Part shown: piece after piece, positions 10,211-19,981 of the stretch | Position numbering within the stretch: position 1 is the first letter of the stretch | How the letters are laid out: every line of letters starts with the position of its first letter | Assembly (NCBI GenBank): GCA_977006965.1 | Contig: OZ345373.1 | Coordinates: 1,984,001-2,048,000, forward strand | Direction: 5' to 3' | DNA: 64,000 bases | DNA from: Phymatolithon calcareum | Taxonomy: Eukaryota > Rhodophyta > Florideophyceae > Hapalidiales | Position numbers and translations under genes: made by a program | Notes under the pieces: model-generated | What the model saw: the letters and a program-made list of their open reading frames with translations, nothing else | The model's database searches: none | Told to the model about the DNA's origin: nothing

Positions 10211-12191
10211 TCTAGTGTCTATTTTACGAACCCCCACAATTGAGGGTATTTCCCTCAATTGAGGGGCGATTTGAAAGCTTGAAAATATCTATAAAGCAAA
10301 TTCGAAACAGATCGCTCACGTAATATTCGTAACGCCTAGCTCATCTTCTGTGCGAAGAGTATTCACAATACTACCTTAAATTCGCTTAGTTCTGCGCTAG
10401 AAACGAAAATATGTTAGTCACTCAGAAGTACCAGACCTGCCATTCCAGGAGAAAAACATCGGCCGCGAGCAGTCGGTACATCAGTACACACCAATGCAGC
10501 ATCGGTAAGCGGTCTTGCAGAGTGCTCCAGACTATCCGGAGCCATTTCGAAGTTGAAAAAGGTGAGTGATATGGTTCAGAATGTACTCGGGGAAAAATCA
10601 ATGGTCGCGCGAGCATGTCACATCGCGTGAAATGGGTTCTGATTCGTAATCCATTGAAGAAAACTAAGATTAAGACAGTCCACATTGCCAACGTCAAGGC
10701 AGAGAACGCTGACGATGACATTACAGACGCTGAGCAGCTTGAACCGAACCAACACCGGCAAAAGCGCGGTACCGCCCAGGCCTGCTTACAGTGTTCATCC
10801 TTGCCAATCTTCATCGCGAAACGCCTGTTTATTGTCTACAGTCGCGATCACGTGCTCCTCAGAAGGGCACCCAAGCTTCGACATAACCTTCAGAAGCTCT
10901 AAAAACCCTCTTCCGAGCACTCTCGTCTAAGTCTTACAGGGCCCTTGAGGCCAAACATCGCACCGCGAACTTGATGTCATCACGCCCGACCGCGAGCCGA
11001 ATACGTGCGCTTATTGGGTGCCAAGGTACAAGCGGAAGTTCTATACCCGTTTTAGAGACGATTTTACTCTCAGTTGTGGAAACTTCGCACTCTAAACGGA
11101 GACTTTTTATCCTAGAATTGTGGTATTGGACTTCATTCGAAGTACGATTTCGTGGTAACTATGTTTCCCCAAGGTACCAGCGCAAACTTTCTGCTTGGAC
11201 GTCCGCTAAGCTGAGAAGAAAGGGACGAAAAGAGACAACAGTGACAGAGCCTATTAAGTTTTTCGAAATACTCGTCCTCATGGCAAGAGTTGAGTTCGAT
11301 GCTGAGAGCGCTTTCTGGAAGTCTACCAGGCCGAAGAAGTATCTCCCCGGCCCTTCTTCTTCCAAAACAGAGATGCCGGTGGCCGAACACCTCCAGTTGA
11401 TTTCATTCAGAGTGCAATCAAGTGAATTAGGCGACATGTACTCTGCGCAGTACCGCTGGTCACCCCGGTCAAGATTATGTCGATCCCACGAATGACCACA
11501 GAAAGCACACTGTGTCAAAGAGATTTTGAAGGCGAGATGGCCTACGGAATGGTAGTTCTGTGGCTGCCTTATGGCCGCGTATGCCGGTACAAGGCGCAGT
11601 GCATGTGTGGATTCATACTTAGTGAGTACTGACTCTGCAGACATTCAACAAGTGCGCCTATAGTTCATAGGGGCCATCTAACTCTTCTGGCGATTTTCTA
11701 GGTTGTTAGCTAGCTGTTATTCTCTGGTGACCATGCAGAGTGTCAACAGCACATGACGCAGTGAAGGTTTTGTGAAGTGCCGGAAGAGCAACTGATCGAA
11801 AGCATTTGACACGCGCATTACTTGTCGACGTTCAGTTGCGCCAGAGCGTACATTTGCATTAGAGAGCAGTGTTGGACGCCACGTTACCCCTAAGGAAAGT
11901 AAAAGGATACTTTCAGAGGTCATGATGACAAGTTTTGTTGTGCAAAACAACTGCAGAGTTTGAAAATGCAAGACCTCGACCATAGTGTTCTCACAATGTA
12001 ATAAGCTTGATAGTGCCACAATATACATTTGCGACACTTCTACTGTTAAGAACTGCTTCACTAAGCATGCTGAAGACATCTATGAGCTTGGCGCTGTTGA
12101 TGCGCTTGATAGCGAGTAACTTTCATGAGCAAAAAATTAAATGAATCTCTTCCCTCAATTGAGGGAAAATTTCCGTGAAATAGACACTAGT
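10211..12191. mobile_element. TIR DNA element, copy B (without the later insertions)
   Basis: Termini CTAGTGTCTATTTTACG at 10,211 and its inverse, ending AAATAGACACTAG, at 12,191 define a ~1.98-kb element. It aligns with copy A over its whole length but lacks A's LTR element and MITE, so it works as an empty-site control. Near the left end the palindrome CCTCAATTGAGG is present twice, against once in A. Minus-strand ORFs at 11,159-11,644 and 11,717-12,079 are the least broken. The first contains CAFCGHSWDR and AEYMSPNSLDC segments, but neither carries a recognisable DDE or zinc-finger signature. Probably non-autonomous, or coding for an unrecognised spliced transposase. Confidence 0.75.
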
Positions 12192-13540
12192 ACTTGCCCG
12201 AAGAACATCGGTTCGATCTTCTTGGCCTCGCACTCCGCTTTGGGAGACCGTGGTGCCAGATGCAATGCGTATTCTCATTTAGACTGTACCAATCACTTGT
12301 AGAGCCTTATTGATCTCACCGAAGACAAGAAACAACAGGTCTCAGGTGGCTCCGTCCAGCAAACTGCCGCCTGTTTCTCATAACAAAACAACAAATTCAA
12401 AGAAAGTCTAATTGGCTCTGGATGAGCGCCGCTTCATACTCCAGCGCGGATGACCAGATTACACCCGAGCGCAATATTGTGTCGGAAGGCAGTCGGAAGG
12501 AATATCAACAGCTTTGGTCGGCTCACTGCTCCTTCGGGAGCGCACGGAGAGAAGTGGTAGGTGTAGGAGTCACGCCATGCCCGGTCCCCGCCTTGGGAAA
12601 CCAGCGGTCATAACGGATCGCCACGACTAACTGGTGAGAGACAACATTCTTCAACAGCACATGGACCTTCGCGAGGTTCTACAACGCTGATCGCACGAGA
12701 GTTAATAAATAAACTCTTCTTTTGTTCTGAACTGTTCATTTCCGTTTTGCGACACTTTACATCTGGTGTGGGTGAAAAAACTGCAGAGATCAACCCATCT
12801 AAAGAATCATCACTCTTTGACTGGTCGTCGTTCCTGGGCCGCTTCTGGATAGGCGGTCTATTCCGAGATTCCTCCGGTCGCTGCCACTTCTTGCACTCCT
12901 TCGCCCTCTTCTATCTCAGCAAAAATACGACGGTTTTGAAATAGTATTCCAAAACAATCCTCAGATTGGTATTGTGATAGCGAGGTAGGCTTGGAGACTG
13001 CCTGCCTTGACAGACTTAGAAAGATCTGCGGTTTTATTCGAAACATAAAACCGAAATTTTGGCGACTTTGCTTTCACGGCGGCCAACGGTCTAGCTCCCC
13101 AGAGAAGGCGAGCAGTGTCGCGCTTCTCCTTACTAGAGTTCCCGGACATCGTCCAGTAACTCTTAGGAACCTCCTCCCGGACAAGCACCGCTTGCCGGAG
13201 AACCGGATTGCCGTAGTTGTAGCCGTGCGATAGCTTCACTACCACTACAAAAGACTATGAAGGGTGGGTGGGTGGTCAACAAAAGAACGCGGGCTGCCAA
13301 CTCGAAAAGCTCACCTGTCTAGCCTCCGCCGAGAAATCTGATATCGCACGAGTCCTTTGTGGGAAAAGGGCAGCCGGTGTACCAAAAAGCTCCTCACGCT
13401 GTTCGCTGCCTTACGCGCGGTTCACGTCTCGGTTCAGGCACGTTCCGAAGTGCGTGCCTCCGTGTGATTGCGTCTGCAAGCTTGCGATACGTGTGCTGGA
13501 GATCAAGGTTTCTTCAGCGTCTTGCTTGATATAGAGATTT
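12192..13540. other. Gene-free stretch, no feature recognised
   Basis: Several short frames overlap on both strands without family resemblance, initiation context or repeats. A small G-rich run (GGGTGGGTGGGTGG) lies near 13,262. This may be further decayed retroelement sequence leading into the gag-like segment that follows. Confidence 0.35.
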
Positions 13541-14110
13541 AGATCGGCGAGGCTCGGACTCTAGAGCAGTTGCTGGCGACTGTGCGCGCCGGTGAGACTG
13601 TCGCGCAAGCTTTAGACCCTGCGCTGCGTGCAGCTGTGTTTTCAACCGCCGCCGGGTGTAGGCGCCTGTGAATGTGACGCACAGAGTCTCGGCCTGTCGC
13701 AGCCCGGCGCCGCGTGACGCAACCTGATGAGAGGGTCGCATGGAAAGCGTCCAGAAGGCGTCCTTGGCCCGGTCGTCACGCACGTAAGGGTTCTTCCAGG
13801 CGGCCACCGGTTGTGGCGCCCGGCGCTGTCGGGCGGCCTAGGTTGTCGCGAAAGTGTCTTAGCGCGTGGCAGCTTCTCGAATGCCGCTAGTTGTGGTTCG
13901 AGACAGTGTCGAACGACCTGGCTCGGCACGGGGATCCTTCGCGCGGCGCTGCTCCTCGGCTGCCACTGGTTGCGGCTCCAAGACATTCATTAGCGATGTC
14001 GATCAACGCCCGGATGTCATCGCGCGTGGTCGCTTTCCCGCTGCCGCTGGATGCGTCGCCGCGACAAACCAATGGGTATCGATTCATGTGGAGCACCGGC
14101 GGTAGTTGTC
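13540..14110 (-). pseudogene. GC-rich gag-like retroelement remnant
   Basis: This segment is clearly more GC-rich than its surroundings. The minus-strand frame 13,514-13,807 reads WKNPYVRDDRAKDAFWTLSM and then RRLKTQLHAAQGLKLARQ, which has the texture of an LTR-retrotransposon gag (charged, helix-rich, no catalytic motif). Neighbouring frames continue upstream with DIRALIDIANECLG, suggesting frameshifts. No protease, RT or LTR can be tied to it. The gag label is a low-confidence inference from composition and pattern. Confidence 0.3.
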
Positions 14111-15187
14111 TTGTAGTGGCGTGCATGCCATCATCGGTGGTCTGCACGCAGTGTATGATCTCAAGAGGTAGGTGATGGCAGGATTGAGGTGGGCAAATCT
14201 GAGAAGATTTCCATACCTCCGCAACGTCTCTGGCCTTGCTGCTCATACAAAGGGTGTTCTTCGAAAAGGGTATTTTCCATGCGTAAGGATGAAACAAAGG
14301 AAAATGCCCATCTTCTCTGCTTTTTAATCTTCTGCATGAGAAGACTCCAACCATTCTGCGAGCATAATTTAGGCTCTAAATAGATTTTAAATGAGCACCT
14401 ACAGTATTTTCTAAACATTTCCCGATATAGAATAACAAGAAAGTCGGAAAAGATAAGAAAAGGTGTCTCAATCCGCTTCCGCTTGAACAGAACTGTTCTA
14501 AATCGACATTAAAGATGACGCATATGGACAGGTCGAAATGGACTAATAAAAAGCGTTGAGAAGCGCTACGAATCGATCACAAGTGAAGGCGGCCTCTTCA
14601 AATTCCATGTCAACGCGAACACATTGGACACAGTTCGCAAAAGCGCCTTCCCTTTGCTTTTCAAGACGTCTTGAGCATACTCTCAGGTTTCTCGAAGCTG
14701 TGGCGCATAAAATTGTGGATGTGGAACGAAAATAGTGTCATGACTAAGCTCAGTAGGATTGAAGGATGAGAAATTTTGTCATCTATAGTAAAGGTGGGCC
14801 ATCCAACTGGGTGTAAAGTGGCACCTTGGCTTCTAGCCATATAACTTGTGTATCCTTGTTGATCTTATTCCGTTTTGTTCAGAATCATGGGATTGAAGGA
14901 TGTTCGACTTGTGAATGTAGCAACATCCCTCGGTGAATGACCACGATCTCCTTCATCTCGGATACATTGTGTCTCGTCTGCAGACGTCCGGGAGGTATGG
15001 CCATAATTGGGGTCTATTGGCGGACTTTCAGAATTCAACAAATTGTCGAAGAAGAAGAAGAATAGTGAAATGCTTTTGCCCACAGCGGAAAGATCACAAG
15101 GCTGAGCCGCAGACGCATGAGGGAGATTTGTCCCCGTAGTGGTGTGTTGTGTTTGCTAATGGTTCGGATTTTTATTATGATGGATGC
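14111..15187. other. Gene-free stretch
   Basis: No coding region, RNA gene or repeat could be supported. Short frames on both strands lack signatures. The sequence becomes AT-rich compared with the preceding gag-like segment. Confidence 0.3.
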
Positions 15188-15260
15188 TGCTGTCTGTCTC
15201 CAGCTGGGGACTGTTTTAAAAATAAATCACACACATATCCCCAGCTGGAGACAGACAGCA
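15188..15260. repeat. Perfect 23-bp inverted repeat (hairpin)
   Basis: The arms 15,188-15,210 and 15,238-15,260 are exact inverse complements (containing CTGTCTGTCTCCAGCTGGG) separated by a 27-base AT-rich loop. The arms themselves include the palindrome CCAGCTGG. It could be a small foldback element or a structured transcript; no gene nearby shows which. Confidence 0.75.
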
Positions 15261-16137
15261 ACATCGTGTCGTGAAGTCTATTAATAAATCACATTTCCTC
15301 TTCTCCACCCTCGTCACTCTTCCACCTCCTTGCTGTAGGACTCTGCTTGCTGGGATTGAAGCAGTTATTGGCGAGAACAAACTTTTTGTCTCCGGGGCCG
15401 TTTGATCATGCCATTGCCTTTCTGCCGTCGTCATTTGGATGTGATGGTTATACATATAGGATAGAAAGTTTTTGCCACACAGGATTTTGTCGCGCATCAA
15501 ATAGAAATATTAGAGGAAATCCAGAAACCATTGTTCCTCGTTTCCCAGCTAAAGTATTCTTTCCCGTGCTGTGCATTGCGGCTTGCGTCAGTGTTGAAAT
15601 GCAAATAAAAATCATCTGAATTTACTGGAACATTGATTGTGGATATTGAAATAATTCAAATTATTTCAGTACAGTGTAGTTTTGATGCAAGTATTTTCTC
15701 TGCAATCCTCTTTCAAAGAAAGGTGACCCTGAAGGGTAGCATTGCTGTTTCATCCATGCCGTTGCACGATTTGAAAGCTGACTTGTGGCCAAACTGCACT
15801 CCGCAAGCGTATTTTAAATTGGTTTACACAACGCAAGCATGGTTCATGAAAACGCTTCGTTGAACCCCCGTCGCGGTGTAATTTCTACATTCCCGGTCCC
15901 GCCCCGGATCCCTCCCATTCCCAAACAAGCCTCGAAACTGATCGTAGTCCGCGCCCGGGCCACCATCAACCGAAACGCCGACCCGACCGATCCCTATTGC
16001 AGTTGCGCGTCACCGTCTAGGCACCCATCGCCTCACTCACAGTCTCTGCTCCGCTTCACGATCAACGCTATCACAACGTTGCGAGTGGAATCTGCGCCCG
16101 AGTTTCATCGCAACTCCCCACCTCCAAGCCGCGCACA
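15261..16137. promoter_or_regulatory. Upstream region of the 420-aa membrane protein gene
   Basis: No gene is visible. The last ~270 bases before the ATG at 16,138 switch to a GC-rich, pyrimidine-rich composition (CCCGGTCCCGCCCCGG near 15,892), as expected for a promoter and leader. There is no convincing TATA box. The rest is AT-rich and unexplained. Confidence 0.3.
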
Positions 16138-17400
16138 ATGCGATATCATCTCTGTTGGCTAGCTTGCACAATCTGTTTCCTCTTAGCGTCCGCGCTCACT
16201 CTGGATGACATTCCCGGCTGGTACGAGCGGGAGTCCGGCAAGGGCGCGGCGCGGATCGACTTCTTCAATGGAGGGACAGTGTTGACCAAGAACGATTTCA
16301 AAATCAACAGCCAAACATGCACATCGGGTACAATTGAGCTTGTGGCGGGTCATCCTGCTAACGTCTCAAGGGCCGGCGACCTCTACACCGGCGTCACCAG
16401 GGATCTGCTCTTGCGACAATGGGTAACCGGGACGCTTCGCGTGGCACACGTAGCGTCACGCGTGGTCTGTCCGGGTAGCGGAACCAACATCGCTGCAAAT
16501 GTGACGCTCAACTTTTTTGTCGCGGCTAAGAATTTCTCCCCGAAACGGAATGTCAACTTTGTCAAAGGGAACAAATACATGGTGTTCGATGGCTGGTCGT
16601 CGTACAAGTACAAAGGGCCACCCGCAGCATCCAATTCGACAAGTCCACCCGATGCCAACTCGCCTGTGCTCACCATGCAGTCCATCCCCGCCCTCTATGA
16701 AAAGAGGCAGGGGATTTCCCCGGATGAAATCCGCTTTTCGCTCCCACCGAACGGGGGCCTGCTGAACCACACCGCCATAAGCGTGGCGGGGAAGGCGTGT
16801 CAAAGCGGGAAAATACAATTCGCAATGGGAGCTAATCTGAACAACACTGCAAGCGGCGTAAACTTCACAAATTTCCTCCTACATGAAGAAGCGAACACGG
16901 CGCAACTCATCACTGGTCTGACGCGCTCCGCCCTAAATTGCTCCGGCACCGTAATTCCATCCAATTTGAAGCTTAACTTATTCATCGCTGGTCGAAAGTT
17001 CCCCATCTTGTGGGAAACTGTCTTCCCACATCGCGGAGTTGAGAATGCAACACTCCCATTTCAGAAGAAGCCGTTTGAATTTCAGAAGGGGATGAAATAC
17101 CTGGTCATCGGAGACCGAACTGTCTATCAAGACAACGCATATTCCCCTCCGAATCCGCCGACCGTTTCCAAAAAGAAGGCTAACCAACGAACGGTCTGGG
17201 CCTGGGCGGGCCCACTGATCGGTGTAGGTGCCGTTCTCTTTGTGCTCATCATTGCCGCGTTGGCGTTGTGGAAGTGCCGTGCGAAAGTGCACTCATCGGC
17301 GTGGTATGCTGAGCGGCAAACTATCGCTCGCGACAAGTCACTCAACAGACCTTCTATCGATGCCTCGTCGCATAAGATTCCATGGCATAACCGGCGATAG
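16138..17400 (+). CDS. Type I membrane glycoprotein with two related ectodomains (420 aa)
   Basis: The ATG at 16,138 is followed directly by a hydrophobic signal peptide (CWLACTICFLLASALT). The ectodomain has two similar units. The first spans roughly residues 22-165 (PGWYERESGKGAARIDFF, then CTSGTIEL, TGVTRDLLL, VVCPGSGT, LNFFVAAKNF, KGNKYMVFDG). The second spans roughly 185-340 (PALYEKRQGISPDEIRF, then CQSGKIQF, TGLTRSALN, CSGTVIPS, LNLFIAGRKF, KGMKYLVIGD). Each has two conserved cysteines that could pair. At least nine NxS/T sequons are present, including NVS, NVT, NFS, NHT, NFT and NCS. A single membrane span lies at about 350-378 (AWAGPLIGVGAVLFVLIIAA), followed by a ~40-residue basic tail. 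I do not recognise the family; a cell-surface binding or adhesion role is possible. Confidence 0.8.
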   Translation: MRYHLCWLACTICFLLASALTLDDIPGWYERESGKGAARIDFFNGGTVLTKNDFKINSQTCTSGTIELVAGHPANVSRAGDLYTGVTRDLLLRQWVTGTLRVAHVASRVVCPGSGTNIAANVTLNFFVAAKNFSPKRNVNFVKGNKYMVFDGWSSYKYKGPPAASNSTSPPDANSPVLTMQSIPALYEKRQGISPDEIRFSLPPNGGLLNHTAISVAGKACQSGKIQFAMGANLNNTASGVNFTNFLLHEEANTAQLITGLTRSALNCSGTVIPSNLKLNLFIAGRKFPILWETVFPHRGVENATLPFQKKPFEFQKGMKYLVIGDRTVYQDNAYSPPNPPTVSKKKANQRTVWAWAGPLIGVGAVLFVLIIAALALWKCRAKVHSSAWYAERQTIARDKSLNRPSIDASSHKIPWHNRR

Positions 17401-17469
17401 GTTTCCGACAGTACCGCCGGCAATTCTGGGAAGTCTCCTCTGCGAAACACAGGCATTATTCGACTCGTA

Positions 17470-18050
17470 GCATGTGCACTCGTTTCATTGCACCCTCTTT
17501 GAGAGAAGACTCCTCATCTGGAAGGGGCTTCAGGACAACAGGACACCCGCCACATGTTGTTTCGGCGGCGGGCTTAAATGTGTGTCCACTTTACGTCATG
17601 CTATTTTGTTCTGTGCCTCCACACAATTGATCGTCCTTTTTGTAAGGCGACCAGGAACTATTTATTATGTAGATTAGACAATGTTTTCTAGATAAATTTG
17701 TCCAAGAAAGACCGAAGGCCATCCACTTTTGCCGAAGTCATCCTTCATACAATGTCAAAATTATCTAACTATCAAAGTAGTGAAGAATATGAATGTCCTC
17801 CGCCCGTCCACGCAATGGCAAAAAAAAACTACGTGCACAATACGGTCAGACCTCAGCATCGTTTGGCAGCAAAACTCTCCGTTTCATTGAGTGTCCTAGA
17901 TCTTAGAGTACCCAGCTCTTACCGAGCAGTAACCGCCATGGGAGCCTGTCAATGTTCCGAAAGATTTCAAGATCATAGAACCTGTCAACCCTCAACCTCG
18001 GGCATTTCAACAAGAAGGTGCAGCAGTTCAAAATAGGCCTCCGCTCGCTC
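17470..18050. other. Gene-free stretch downstream of the membrane protein gene
   Basis: It contains the likely 3' untranslated region of the membrane protein gene (AT-rich around 17,640-17,700). A short plus-strand frame (17,698-18,036) has no signature and may belong to the LINE remnant that follows. Confidence 0.3.
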
Positions 18051-18960
18051 GACCGCATCAAGCAAATATTTTCGATGTTCTCCCACCCTCACATGTGGAG
18101 CACGTCGAAAAGCGTTGTACTCCTCACAAGGCTGCAATTTGGGAACAGTTCCGTTTATCTGAGAGAACCCCGAAGAAACGAAGGGAAGTGAAATACCTGG
18201 GGGTCGCGATTATCTAAGATGGGATCTCAGATTCAAAATTGGTCGAAAGAATCAAAGAGTCGAGGCAGGTCCTCGGAATCCTAAGAAGACTCTGGATCTT
18301 TACGAACGGAGGTCATACGCCGAGGTCCATAATGCTGTACAATTCCTCGCTACAATGTCGATGGGAATACGCATTGCACATGACGCCGTGGACCCTATTC
18401 CTGAGCACGAGATCAAGAAAATCGAGTGGATGTTCTTCGGGCAAATATTCTCTAAACTCGAAAAAGGGGAGCTCAGAAAGGAGCAGGGCCATATGCCGCA
18501 TTCTAGAGCCCAGGGTCAGGAGAACGGGATGACAAGGAGCTTCAAATTCCTGAGTTAATTGCCTTCCACACAAAAGTAAACCAGCACTTATGCACTGCGG
18601 CCAATGAGACGGAGGAATACCCAAACATTAAGCGGCATCAAAAAAAGATCCTGGAAGCCGCCGTGAAAGGTAACGAGGGAAAAAACGCCTCATCTCGCTC
18701 GCTGAGACAATGTTGCCGTCACACTTTTACTTCAAGTCGAGGAGCTACAGAGCGTTAGCCATTAAGTGGTCATTCAGTATGTTCCCGCCAATGAGCATCT
18801 CGAAGCTTCCCGAAAGAAGGGAAAAACTGGTAGAGAGTCTATCCAAGATGTTAAGACAGGGTTATCGAAGGATAAGTTATCAATGGCAAAAATTGCCTTC
18901 ACGAGGAGGCACTGGATATAGTTTTTTTTTCCTGCTTCAGGAAGCTAAGCACTAACAGAC
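18050..18960 (+). mobile_element. LINE remnant, RT end to C-terminus, multiply frameshifted
   Basis: Read across frames, the plus strand gives KKRREVKYLGVAI, an in-frame stop, then ERIKESRQVLGILRRLW, SRAICRILEPRVRRTG, NETEEYPNIKRHQKKILEA, CCRHTFTSSRG, AIKWSFSMFPPMS and GLSKDKLSMAKIAFTRR. This is the same order as the fragment at 420-1009. The KYLGV block also matches YLGTTI at 5.2 kb. It is the longest view of this LINE family in the window and shows that the AxKW.F..FPP block lies near the C-terminus. Several frame changes and stops make it inactive. Confidence 0.65.
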
Positions 18961-19100
18961 ATTATGAATTTCTTTTGCTCACGAAAATTCTTTTTGAGAT
19001 ACAATCAGATGACTTATTTCTATCCCCTGGTTGACTCCGCGGGACACAGCTCAGAGGAGTTTTCTTCCCGCCCGAGGTCCAGATAAGGTCCACAATTAGG

Positions 19101-19318
19101 TATTTTCTGATACTTGTTTGTGAAAAGATTCGTATTTATATGCCAGTACTATAGTCGTCGCAGGTAAGGGGGGAAGATTCCTTTCTTCAATCTAAGCTAA
19201 ACTGCTTACACACTCAGCCACGCGCATGACCACATCCACTCATAGAGTCCCATGTCGTATGAGAGCTCTCATAGCGAATGCGTTCGCGTTGGTCTCGGTT
19301 CGGCCTTGGTGAATCGGC
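19101..19318 (-). repeat. B2 split repeat (3' end of the element)
   Basis: A 218-bp repeat matching 19,532-19,749, as far as I can see without differences. It forms the outer 3' end of the retroelement and begins, on the plus strand, with TATT next to flanking DNA. Confidence 0.85.
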
Positions 19319-19431
19319 GGGTTCGAGGCGGTTGTAATTGAGTTTGCTCGAGAATTGAGCGTAGTGAAGTGATTTCTCGATGCGTAAAGAGACGAAGTTG
19401 AATTGTCTGAAAACAGGGATGGGAGGGCGGG

Positions 19432-19535
19432 ACGCACAAAAACTCCCCCCCAAGACTTGGCGGCAATATCCAAATCATTCCACGCCCAAGTCCGAAAATA
19501 CCGTTCTGCTATGCAAGCTCGCAGAACTCTATATT
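19432..19535 (-). repeat. A2 split repeat
   Basis: A 104-bp repeat matching 23,529-23,632. It adjoins B1 with a 4-base TATT overlap at 19,532-19,535. Confidence 0.85.
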
Positions 19536-19749
19536 TTCTGATACTTGTTTGTGAAAAGATTCGTATTTATATGCCAGTACTATAGTCGTCGCAGGTAAGG
19601 GGGGAAGATTCCTTTCTTCAATCTAAGCTAAACTGCTTACACACTCAGCCACGCGCATGACCACATCCACTCATAGAGTCCCATGTCGTATGAGAGCTCT
19701 CATAGCGAATGCGTTCGCGTTGGTCTCGGTTCGGCCTTGGTGAATCGGC
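19532..19749 (-). repeat. B1 split repeat
   Basis: The internal copy of the 218-bp B repeat, directly after the short segment downstream of the RT/RNase H stop. Confidence 0.85.
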
Positions 19750-19981
19750 TCCGCCACCCCTTTACTCTGGTGGTGGCGAAACGTTGAAAAGCTTATATCG
19801 TTGCGCTAACCGCCGTTCGAAACGACGTCCGTTCGAAACGACGTCGGAGTTGAGGAGAAAATGTTTTTGAAGTTGATGCTGAACCTGGTCGGGTTGAAGG
19901 AATTGTTGCATAGACTTTGATGACGCCCATCGTCCACGAAGTTGGCTTTTGGTGCTCTTGTCGACTCGGAGTGCTAGGTGC

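Noticed and set aside
13262-13275. Telomere-like or G-quadruplex repeat
   Set aside because: Only a single short GGGTGGGTGGGTGG run, too short to support a telomeric origin.
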